Of a stretch of 64,000 bases of DNA, positions 17,905 to 25,432 are shown piece by piece. The notes below the pieces were generated by a model. The model was not told the DNA's origin and did no database searches. It saw only the letters and a list, made by a program, of their open reading frames with translations. Position numbers and translations under genes: made by a program. Each line of letters starts with the position of its first letter. Positions within the stretch are counted from its first letter, which is position 1. The DNA comes from an uncultured Bacteroides sp. (lineage in GTDB: Bacteria; Bacteroidota; Bacteroidia; Bacteroidales; Bacteroidaceae), in the NCBI GenBank assembly GCA_900555635.1, contig USLU01000011.1, forward strand, positions 1-64,000, in the 5' to 3' direction.

Positions 17905-20334
17905 ATGAAAGTATTAAAATTCGGCGGATCGTCCGTAGGTTCCGCCAGCAGTATTTTGAGCGTCAAGAGAATTGTAGAAGCAGTAAACGAACCGGTGATT
18001 GTGGTAGTGTCCGCATTGGGTGGCATCACAGACAAACTGATTAACACCTCCAAGATGGCAGCAGTCGGAGATGCTTCTTATGAAAATGAATTCCGCGAGA
18101 TTGTTTACCGTCATGTAGAAATGATTAAGGAAGTGATTCCGGCAGGTGAAGCCCAAGTAGCTTTGCAGCGTCAGGTAGGTGAGTTGCTCAATGAACTGAA
18201 AGATATTTTCCAAGGTATTTATCTTATTAAGGATCTTTCGCCGAAAACTTCCGATACGATTGTAAGTTACGGTGAACGCCTATCTTCCATTATAGTGGCA
18301 GAGCTGACCGGAGCGGAATGGTTCGATTCGCGCACGTTTATCAAGACAGAGAAGAAACACTCCAAGCATGTAATTGATACCGATTTGACGAACCGCCTGA
18401 TTCGTGAAACTTTCCAAAACCTGCCTAAACGTTCGTTGGTGCCGGGATTTATCTCTACTGATAAAGTATCCGGTGATGTGACAAATCTGGGACGTGGTGG
18501 TTCTGATTATACAGCTGCCATCATTGCGGCTGCCCTCGACGCTGAGACTTTGGAAATCTGGACCGATGTGGACGGCTTTATGACTGCCGATCCACGTGTG
18601 ATATCTACTGCATATACCATCAGTGAATTGAGTTACGTGGAAGCTACCGAGCTTTGTAACTTCGGTGCCAAAGTGGTTTATCCGCCGACTATTTATCCGG
18701 TTTGCCATAAGAATATACCTATATTAATTAAGAATACATTCAACCCCGATGGTGAGGGAACCATTATCAAGCTCGACTCTAATGGAAAGAGCAAGGCTAT
18801 TAAGGGTATCTCTTCAATTAACGATACCAGTTTGATTACCGTGCAAGGTCTTGGTATGGTGGGTGTGATTGGTGTGAATTATCGCATCTTCAAAGCATTG
18901 GCTAAGAATGGCATCAGTGTATTCCTTGTATCACAGGCATCTTCAGAGAATTCAACCTCTATCGGTGTGCGTAATGCTGACGCTGATTTGGCATGTGAGG
19001 TGCTGAATGAAGAGTTTACCAAAGAAATAGAGATGGGAGAGATTTCACCTATTCAGGCTGAGAAGAACTTGGCTACAGTGGCAATCGTAGGTGAGAATAT
19101 GAAACATACGCCGGGTATTGCCGGTAAGCTGTTCGGTACGTTGGGACGTAACGGTATCAACGTGATAGCTTGTGCGCAAGGTGCATCGGAAACTAATATT
19201 TCTTTTGTAGTAGATTCCAAGTCTTTGCGTAAGTCATTGAATGTAATCCACGATTCATTCTTCTTGTCGGAATATCAGGTGCTGAACTTGTTTATCTGCG
19301 GCATCGGTACGGTAGGTGGTAGCTTGGTTGAGCAGATTCGCAGCCAACAACAGAAGTTGATGATGGAAAACGGATTGAAACTTCATATCGTAGGTATTGC
19401 CGATGCAGACCGCGCCATGTTCAACCGTTCGGGCTTCGATCTTGCCAATTATAAACAAGAACTGAAAGAAAATGGCAAACCGAGTACTCTCGAAACCTTG
19501 CGTGATGAAATTATCGGTATGAATATCTTTAATTCTGTATTTGTAGACTGTACGGCTAGTGCAGGCGTGGCTTCGCTCTATAAGGATTTGTTGCAACACA
19601 ACGTATCCGTAGTAGCCGCCAACAAGATTGCTGCTTCTTCGGAATACGACAATTACCGCGAACTGAAGCAGATTGCCCGTCAGCGCGGTGTGAAGTATCT
19701 GTTTGAAACGAATGTAGGTGCGGGGCTTCCTATTATCAATACGATTAACGACCTCATTCATAGTGGTGACAAGATATTGAAGATTGAAGCTGTGTTGAGC
19801 GGTACGCTGAATTATATTTTCAACAAGATCAGTGCGGATATTCCTTTTAGCAAGACTATCAAGATGGCACAAGAGGAACGCTATTCCGAACCCGATCCAC
19901 GCATCGACCTTAGTGGTAAAGATGTCATCCGCAAATTGGTGATTCTGGCACGTGAAGCCGGTTACCGTTTGGAACAGAGCGATGTGGAAAAGAATCTTTT
20001 TGTACCCGATGATTTCTTTGAAGGATCATTGGAAGACTTCTGGAAGAAAGTACCCAGCCTCGATGCCGATTTCGAAGCACGCCGCAAAGTATTGGAAGCC
20101 GAGAACAAACATTGGCGTTTTGTTGCGAAGCTGGAAAACGGCAAAGCGTCCGTGGGCTTACAGGAAGTAAGCTCCAACCATCCGTTCTACGGACTGGAAG
20201 GCAGCAACAACATTATCTTGCTGACTACCGAACGTTATAAAGAATATCCGATGATGATTCAAGGCTATGGCGCTGGTGCAGGTGTAACGGCTGCGGGTGT
20301 CTTTGCGGATATCATGAGTATAGCAAACGTTTAA
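17905..20334 (+). CDS. thrA: Bifunctional aspartokinase / homoserine dehydrogenase
   Basis: Catalyses the first and third steps from aspartate to threonine and methionine, 809 residues. The aspartokinase part starts MKVLKFGGSSVGSA and runs to about 290; two ACT-type regulatory regions lie around 310-460 (VQGLGMVGVIG and VAIVGENMKHTPGIAGKLFGTLG). The homoserine dehydrogenase part begins near 465 with the NAD(P) motif LFICGIGTVGGSL and includes ANKIAAS, ETNVGAGLPII and GTLNYIF. It follows the candidate leader peptide and precedes the proposed homoserine kinase and thrC. Feedback by threonine is expected from the ACT regions. Confidence 0.96.
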   Translation: MKVLKFGGSSVGSASSILSVKRIVEAVNEPVIVVVSALGGITDKLINTSKMAAVGDASYENEFREIVYRHVEMIKEVIPAGEAQVALQRQVGELLNELKDIFQGIYLIKDLSPKTSDTIVSYGERLSSIIVAELTGAEWFDSRTFIKTEKKHSKHVIDTDLTNRLIRETFQNLPKRSLVPGFISTDKVSGDVTNLGRGGSDYTAAIIAAALDAETLEIWTDVDGFMTADPRVISTAYTISELSYVEATELCNFGAKVVYPPTIYPVCHKNIPILIKNTFNPDGEGTIIKLDSNGKSKAIKGISSINDTSLITVQGLGMVGVIGVNYRIFKALAKNGISVFLVSQASSENSTSIGVRNADADLACEVLNEEFTKEIEMGEISPIQAEKNLATVAIVGENMKHTPGIAGKLFGTLGRNGINVIACAQGASETNISFVVDSKSLRKSLNVIHDSFFLSEYQVLNLFICGIGTVGGSLVEQIRSQQQKLMMENGLKLHIVGIADADRAMFNRSGFDLANYKQELKENGKPSTLETLRDEIIGMNIFNSVFVDCTASAGVASLYKDLLQHNVSVVAANKIAASSEYDNYRELKQIARQRGVKYLFETNVGAGLPIINTINDLIHSGDKILKIEAVLSGTLNYIFNKISADIPFSKTIKMAQEERYSEPDPRIDLSGKDVIRKLVILAREAGYRLEQSDVEKNLFVPDDFFEGSLEDFWKKVPSLDADFEARRKVLEAENKHWRFVAKLENGKASVGLQEVSSNHPFYGLEGSNNIILLTTERYKEYPMMIQGYGAGAGVTAAGVFADIMSIANV

Positions 20335-20410
20335 AGATTTATGATTTATAATTTATGTGCATTGCATTCATTCATAAGTTATAAATCATAAATCATAAAT
20401 TATAAATCTT
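20335..20410. repeat. AT-rich imperfect palindrome between thrA and the next gene
   Basis: Built of ATTTATGATTTATAATTTATG and its complement CATAAATCATAAATTATAAATC, with slippage between the arms, so the dyad is imperfect. It occupies almost the whole 76-base gap inside the threonine operon. It resembles in style the palindromes at 6054 and 29849 but uses a different word. Confidence 0.65.
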
Positions 20411-21670
20411 ATGAAACACATCATTATACTGGGTGACGGTATGGCCGACTGGCCTGTAAAGGCTTTGGGCAACAAGACTTTGTTGCAGGCTGCCGATACG
20501 CCTTATATGGATAAGCTGGCACGAATGGGACGCATGGGACGGTTGATGACAGTCGCCGATGGTTTTCATCCGGGCAGTGAGGTAGCGAATATGTCCGTTC
20601 TGGGCTATGACCTGCCGAAAGTATATGAAGGTCGCGGTCCATTGGAAGCGGCAAGTATTGGTGTGGATTTGCAGCCGGGCGAGATGGCGATGCGTTGCAA
20701 CATAATCTGCATTGAAGGAGATAACATCAAGAATCATTCTGCCGGACATATCACGACCGAAGAGGCGGATGTGCTGGTGAAATATCTGCAAGAACAATTG
20801 GGAGATGAACGTGTACGTTTCTATACGGGCGTACAATACCGTCATCTGTTAGTAATAAAAGGTGGCGACAAGCGCATTGATTGTACACCGCCGCACGATG
20901 TTCCGTTGAAACCCTTCTGCCCGTTGATGGTGAAACCGATGGCAGGAGCTGAGAATATTACCACTCCCGAAGGGCAGGCCGACTTGACTCCTCAAGAGAC
21001 GGCCGATCTGGTTAATGATTTAATTCTGCGTTCGCAAGCCATCTTGCAGAACCATCCTATCAACCAAAAGCGTATGGCCGAAGGCAAAGACCCTGCCAAT
21101 AGTATATGGCCGTGGAGCCCCGGTTATCGTCCGCAGATGGAACGCCTTGCCGACAAGTTTCCGCAGGTGAAACAGGGTGCTGTGATTTCGGCAGTCGATT
21201 TGATTAATGGTATCGGTTATTATGCCGGACTGCGTCGCCTCACTGTAGAAGGTGCTACCGGATTGTACGATACCAACTACGAAAACAAAGTGGCTGCCGC
21301 TTTGGAAGCATTAAAAACAGATGATTTTGTCTATCTGCATATCGAAGCCAGTGATGAGGCCGGACACGAAGGCAATATCCCTTTGAAGACACTCACTATT
21401 GAAAACCTGGACAAACGTGCCGTAGGTCCTATCTACGAAGCAGTGAAAGACTGGGATGAGCCTGTAGCCATTGCCGTGCTGCCCGACCATCCCACGCCTT
21501 GCGAACTTCGTACACATACCGCCGAGCCGGTTCCTTTTCTAATTTGGTATCCGGGCATCGAGCCGGACGAGGTGCAAACCTTCGATGAAGTAGCCGCTTG
21601 TAATGGCAGTTACGGACTGATGAAAGAAGATGAATTTATTAATGAATTTATGAGTTCCACCACAGATTAA
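20411..21670 (+). CDS. Phosphoglycerate-mutase-like protein, proposed homoserine kinase
   Basis: Member of the alkaline-phosphatase-like metalloenzymes related to cofactor-independent phosphoglycerate mutase (MKHIIILGDGMADWPVKALG; DEAGHEGNIPLKTLTIENLD; VLPDHPTPCELRTHT), 419 residues. In genomes without a classical thrB, this subfamily in a thrA-thrC cluster has been proposed as the homoserine kinase. The operon here (thrA, this gene, thrC) supports that; no GHMP-type thrB is present in the window. The last codons (SSTTD and TAA) lie inside a palindromic repeat, so the repeat supplies the stop codon. A glycolytic mutase role is the alternative. Confidence 0.8.
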   Translation: MKHIIILGDGMADWPVKALGNKTLLQAADTPYMDKLARMGRMGRLMTVADGFHPGSEVANMSVLGYDLPKVYEGRGPLEAASIGVDLQPGEMAMRCNIICIEGDNIKNHSAGHITTEEADVLVKYLQEQLGDERVRFYTGVQYRHLLVIKGGDKRIDCTPPHDVPLKPFCPLMVKPMAGAENITTPEGQADLTPQETADLVNDLILRSQAILQNHPINQKRMAEGKDPANSIWPWSPGYRPQMERLADKFPQVKQGAVISAVDLINGIGYYAGLRRLTVEGATGLYDTNYENKVAAALEALKTDDFVYLHIEASDEAGHEGNIPLKTLTIENLDKRAVGPIYEAVKDWDEPVAIAVLPDHPTPCELRTHTAEPVPFLIWYPGIEPDEVQTFDEVAACNGSYGLMKEDEFINEFMSSTTD

Positions 21671-21734
21671 CACAGATTACCACAGATAATCTCTTTTGCT
21701 TTTAATCTGTGGTAATCTGTGTTAATCTGTGGTG
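21658..21734. repeat. Palindromic repeat between the homoserine-kinase candidate and thrC
   Basis: Perfect 30-base arms (21658-21687 and 21705-21734) made of CACAGATT-type words, the same vocabulary as the 118-base elements at 16291 and 23077 but without their GTGTCA ends. The left arm contains the last codons and TAA stop of the upstream gene. It ends 17 bases before thrC and could attenuate or stabilise the operon transcript. Confidence 0.85.
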
Positions 21735-21751
21735 AATAAAAATATATCGCA

Positions 21752-23053
21752 ATGAAATACTATAGTACAAACAAACAAGCCCCCGAAGCTACCCTTGAAG
21801 AAGCGGTAGTACGCGGACTTGCCGCAGACAAAGGACTTTTCATGCCCTTTACCATCAAACCGTTGCCACAGGAATTCTACGACAGCATCGACACACTCAG
21901 TTTCCAGGAAATAGCTTATCGGGTAGCCGATGCTTTCTTTGGAGAAGATGTCCCTGCCGATGTATTGAAGCAGATTGTATATGATACATTGAGTTTCGAC
22001 ATTCCTTTGGTGCAAGTTACGGAGCATATTTATTCTTTGGAATTGTTCCACGGTCCTACACTTGCATTCAAAGATGTGGGTGGTCGCTTCATGGCACGCC
22101 TTTTGGGGTACTTCATCCGCAAGGAAGGCAAGAAGCAAGTAAATGTACTCGTAGCTACTTCCGGCGATACGGGTAGTGCCGTAGCCAATGGATTCCTCGG
22201 TGTGGAAGGTATTCATGTATATGTGCTTTATCCGAAAGGCAAAGTCAGTGAAATACAAGAAAAACAATTCACTACTTTAGGGCAGAACATTACTGCTCTT
22301 GAAATAGACGGTACTTTCGATGATTGCCAGGCTTTGGTAAAAGCCGCCTTCATGGACGGTGAACTTAACGAGCATCTGCAACTGACCAGTGCCAACTCCA
22401 TCAATGTAGCCCGATTCCTGCCGCAAGCATTCTACTACTTCTATGCCTACGCACAGTTGAAGCGTGCAGGCAAGGCGGACAATGCCGTTATCTGTGTGCC
22501 TAGTGGTAACTTCGGTAATATTACAGCCGGGCTTTTTGGCAAGCGCATGGGACTTCCGGTGAAACGCTTCATTGCGTCTAATAACCGCAACGATATATTC
22601 TATCAATATTTGCAGACAGGTGTTTACTCACCCCGTCCCAGCATTGCTACCATTGCCAATGCTATGGATGTAGGCGATCCGAGTAACTTTGCCCGCGTGC
22701 TCGACCTTTATGGGGGCAGTCATGCAGCCATCTCTGCTGAAATCAGCGGTACTACTTACACTGACGAGCAGATTGCCGAAACCATGAAGAAGGTTTGGAA
22801 AGAAGACCGTTACCTGCTCGATCCTCACGGTGCTTGCGGCTTCCGTGCCTTGGCAGAAGGACTTCAACCCGGTGAAACGGGTGTTTTCCTGGAAACGGCA
22901 CACCCGGCTAAGTTTAAGGATACGGTAGAGAAGATCATCGGAGAAGCGGTAGAGATACCGGAGAAACTGCAAGCCTTTATGCGCGGCGAGAAGAAGAGCT
23001 TGTCGATGTCGAAAGACTTTGCTGACTTCAAGCAATATCTGATGAATGTATAA
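21752..23053 (+). CDS. thrC: Threonine synthase
   Basis: Pyridoxal-phosphate enzyme that turns O-phosphohomoserine into threonine, 433 residues. The N-terminus MKYYSTNKQAPEATLEEAV, the PLP lysine in GPTLAFKDVGGRF, the phosphate-binding ATSGDTGSAVANGF and VPSGNFGNITAG are all typical. It is the last gene of the operon and is followed within 24 bases by a copy of the 118-base repeat element. Confidence 0.96.
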   Translation: MKYYSTNKQAPEATLEEAVVRGLAADKGLFMPFTIKPLPQEFYDSIDTLSFQEIAYRVADAFFGEDVPADVLKQIVYDTLSFDIPLVQVTEHIYSLELFHGPTLAFKDVGGRFMARLLGYFIRKEGKKQVNVLVATSGDTGSAVANGFLGVEGIHVYVLYPKGKVSEIQEKQFTTLGQNITALEIDGTFDDCQALVKAAFMDGELNEHLQLTSANSINVARFLPQAFYYFYAYAQLKRAGKADNAVICVPSGNFGNITAGLFGKRMGLPVKRFIASNNRNDIFYQYLQTGVYSPRPSIATIANAMDVGDPSNFARVLDLYGGSHAAISAEISGTTYTDEQIAETMKKVWKEDRYLLDPHGACGFRALAEGLQPGETGVFLETAHPAKFKDTVEKIIGEAVEIPEKLQAFMRGEKKSLSMSKDFADFKQYLMNV

Positions 23054-23076
23054 TAACCGAATATGCAAAAGAGGAT

Positions 23077-23194
23077 GTGTCATAACTCACCACAGATTAC
23101 ACAGATTAACACGGATTGAAATTAGATTGTTGATTATCAGTATATATATACTGCGATAATCTGTGTAATCTGTGGTGAGAAGTACTTTTGACAC
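23077..23194. repeat. 118-bp palindromic MITE-like element, copy 2
   Basis: Second copy, inverted relative to 16291-16408, with identical length and 110 of 118 matching positions by hand alignment. Ends are GTGTCA and TGACAC. It lies between the convergent thrC and porin genes, so both copies occupy convergent intergenic gaps and may terminate both transcripts. Confidence 0.85.
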
Positions 23195-23219
23195 TCCCTC
23201 TTTTAAAGTTAAGGTTGGT

Positions 23220-24365
23220 TTAAAATATTATTTGAAATCTTGTCTGGAATGCATTTAAGGATTCATTGTCAAATCCCTGCCGGTTTGTAGTCCGTGTATA
23301 TGAGTATCTGAATCTCCATATCATGTATTTGTTCAGGTAATAATTCACGGTAAACGAAACATCGTTCAGCCGTCCCCCATAGATTTCGGCTTTGGCATCC
23401 GACATGTCCGTGTAGTTGTAACCGAGGACACACTCTAATGAACCGGGCGCCGGAGTGGCAATACCGCAGTCCGTATGCGAATGCTTATAGTCACCGCCAA
23501 TCACTAATCCCCTTAGGATACCATAAACTCCGCTTGCCTTGTAGTTCGTGAACCCTTTTTCCCTGTTGACTTGGAGGAAGTAGTATTGCGATTCCAACGC
23601 TACAGGTCCGTAGGCTGCTACCAGTTCCGGAGTAAACTTGAACAGATTCTTGGCATCCGTAATCAGAGCGTTCACTGCTCTTACTTTGGCTATGCGAGTC
23701 GGGAAATTGGCACCCAAGTCAAAGCTGGTATGGTTCAATTCCTCGTTGCTATTGTATCTGGGAGTTTCGTAACCTCCCGATATGCCTACTTGAAACAAAG
23801 CACCGTCATTGCGTAAAGGACGATAAACCAAACGGCTCATTGCACCATATCCCATTTTCCCAAGTTCATTCGATTTCTTTTTAAGGGCTTCGCTCTCTAC
23901 ATGGACGCTTGCCGTACCGAAGAAACTTCCTTTGTCGTATACATACATCGCTCCGATTAACCTTGAATTGAAGAATGCTTCATTGCTCGTAGGTTCTTCC
24001 ATTGTGACCTTCATAGATGAGCTTGTAGAACTTTGCAGACCGAACTGGTGAACGAAGTTGCCTACACGTAGCAAGGAGTGGGAGGAAAGCTGTCTTTCCA
24101 CAAAGATATCTTTCAGACTTATTTTTCCGTATGCATATCCTATATCTACCTTCGCTTTGAACTTTCCGTAGGATGCTTTGACGCCCACACGTGCATCGGG
24201 TATGGCTACTCCATCTACAAATTCTTTATTATCAGAATGAAACAGACCACCATCCATCAGGATTCTTCCGGTAGGGTTTACCTTTAATGTTTTTTCTTCT
24301 TGTGCATTCACCTGTACGGTGAGCAAGGATAGGATGGAAAATCCTATCAACATAATCTTTTTCAT
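23220..24365 (-). CDS. Outer-membrane porin, phosphate-selective porin O/P-like
   Basis: Predicted outer-membrane beta-barrel of 381 residues. Signal peptide: MKKIMLIGFSILSLLTVQVNAQ. The body has alternating amphipathic strands (ARVGVKASYGKFKAKVDIGYAYGKI, LRVGNFVHQFGLQ), an internal NSRLIGAMYVYDKG segment, and a final strand ending in aromatic F (FQTRFQIIF). This fits the porin O/P family. The start at 24365 is the one before the signal peptide. It follows an acid phosphatase gene after 25 bases, so the pair may release and import phosphate or a phosphorylated compound; that is inference. Confidence 0.82.
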   Translation of the reverse strand: MKKIMLIGFSILSLLTVQVNAQEEKTLKVNPTGRILMDGGLFHSDNKEFVDGVAIPDARVGVKASYGKFKAKVDIGYAYGKISLKDIFVERQLSSHSLLRVGNFVHQFGLQSSTSSSMKVTMEEPTSNEAFFNSRLIGAMYVYDKGSFFGTASVHVESEALKKKSNELGKMGYGAMSRLVYRPLRNDGALFQVGISGGYETPRYNSNEELNHTSFDLGANFPTRIAKVRAVNALITDAKNLFKFTPELVAAYGPVALESQYYFLQVNREKGFTNYKASGVYGILRGLVIGGDYKHSHTDCGIATPAPGSLECVLGYNYTDMSDAKAEIYGGRLNDVSFTVNYYLNKYMIWRFRYSYTRTTNRQGFDNESLNAFQTRFQIIF

Positions 24366-24390
24366 AATATACGGTTTTAGAGGTTTAAGG

Positions 24391-25167
24391 TTAGTTACGG
24401 TTACTTGGTTGAACGGCTCCTGCCTTCTGAAGTTTGGCAAACTCAGCTTTGGCTTTATTGAGTTGTTTCATGAAAGCGTCGTTGGCATGAAGACGGGCAA
24501 CAACGGCACTGGAAACAATCCGGGCTGCATCCACATCACTTTGGAAGTGGTATCCGCAGATTACTCTGCTCTGTCCCATCTCAAAGCCTCTTTTCAGAAT
24601 CTCGTTTTGTCTGTCTGGGTTGATTTCTGCCAAGACGAGGGCGGTAGCCCAGCCGATTGCAGTATGACCGGAAGGATATGATCCGTTGGTTGAAAGTTCT
24701 TTTTGTTGTTCGGGGTTGCAGGTCATCTCGTTGAAGAAGCTGAAGGGACGAACACGCATGTAGTGGTTTTTGGCGTCACGGGTAGCGAGGTCGCCTGCAT
24801 CTTCTCTCATATTAATAATGAGTTTATGAATCTCCGGAGTTTTTTCTTTGGATATCTCGATACCGAATGCTTCAGAGAAGGCTAAGGGCACACCATTACC
24901 GTCCACGCGGGCGTCTTGTGCGGCTTGGTCGCCTCTTGGGGTATCTCTTTGCAGTTTGCCCCAGTCATAACGTTCCTTGTCGTATAAGAAAAGGATCGTT
25001 CCGGCTTCAGGAGGAGGAGGCAAAAGATACAGGCTGTTGGCTACTTCGGACTCTTCAAGGAAATATAAGTCGGGATTGGTTCTTTTGTCTTTAATCTTTT
25101 TTTCTTGTGCAAATACATTGAATGAAAGGGCACAACACAATAGAAGTAAGGTAAATTTTGTTTTCAT
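24391..25167 (-). CDS. Class A acid phosphatase (PAP2 fold), exported
   Basis: Periplasmic phosphatase of 258 residues with signal peptide MKTKFTLLLLCCALSFNVFAQ. The three phosphatase blocks of the PAP2/class A family are present: KNHYMRVRPF (K-x6-RP), SYPSGHTAIG (PSGH) and SRVICGYHFQSDVDAAR (SR-x5-H-x3-D). The length is typical of PhoN-like enzymes. It lies upstream of the porin gene and downstream of a TAnnTTTG promoter element. Substrates of the class are broad phosphomonoesters; the true one here is unknown. Confidence 0.9.
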   Translation of the reverse strand: MKTKFTLLLLCCALSFNVFAQEKKIKDKRTNPDLYFLEESEVANSLYLLPPPPEAGTILFLYDKERYDWGKLQRDTPRGDQAAQDARVDGNGVPLAFSEAFGIEISKEKTPEIHKLIINMREDAGDLATRDAKNHYMRVRPFSFFNEMTCNPEQQKELSTNGSYPSGHTAIGWATALVLAEINPDRQNEILKRGFEMGQSRVICGYHFQSDVDAARIVSSAVVARLHANDAFMKQLNKAKAEFAKLQKAGAVQPSNRN

Positions 25168-25281
25168 GATAAAGGATGTTTTAAACGGTTATTACTAAAA
25201 AGGTTTATAGGTTTTTCGAAAAACGTTTTTATCAGACTTGGGCTTTCGGACTTTCGCCGGGTGGCTCGTGTTTGATGGGAG

Positions 25282-25289
25282 CAAAAGTA
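25282..25289 (-). promoter_or_regulatory. Candidate -7 element for the phosphatase-porin operon
   Basis: Minus strand TACTTTTG matches TAnnTTTG and lies 115 bases before the phosphatase start. A small open frame across this 265-base gap (25164-25400) is not convincing as a gene. Confidence 0.45.
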
Positions 25290-25432
25290 GTGTTCGCGAT
25301 TATCCTGGAAATACTTTTTCAATCCTTTCGTATGACAAGATTGTCCTAGTAGAAAAAAGGATGAAAAAAGCATTGGAAAGACGGATGAAAATCTTTCCAA
25401 TGCTACTCTTTTAGTAAATATAAAGATGAAGT

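Noticed and set aside
16291..23194. Composite transposon bounded by the inverted 118-bp elements
   Set aside because: The 6.6-kb segment between copies holds only core metabolic genes and no transposase.
25164..25400. 78-codon frame on the minus strand
   Set aside because: It overlaps the start of the phosphatase gene and its promoter region and has no recognisable sequence.
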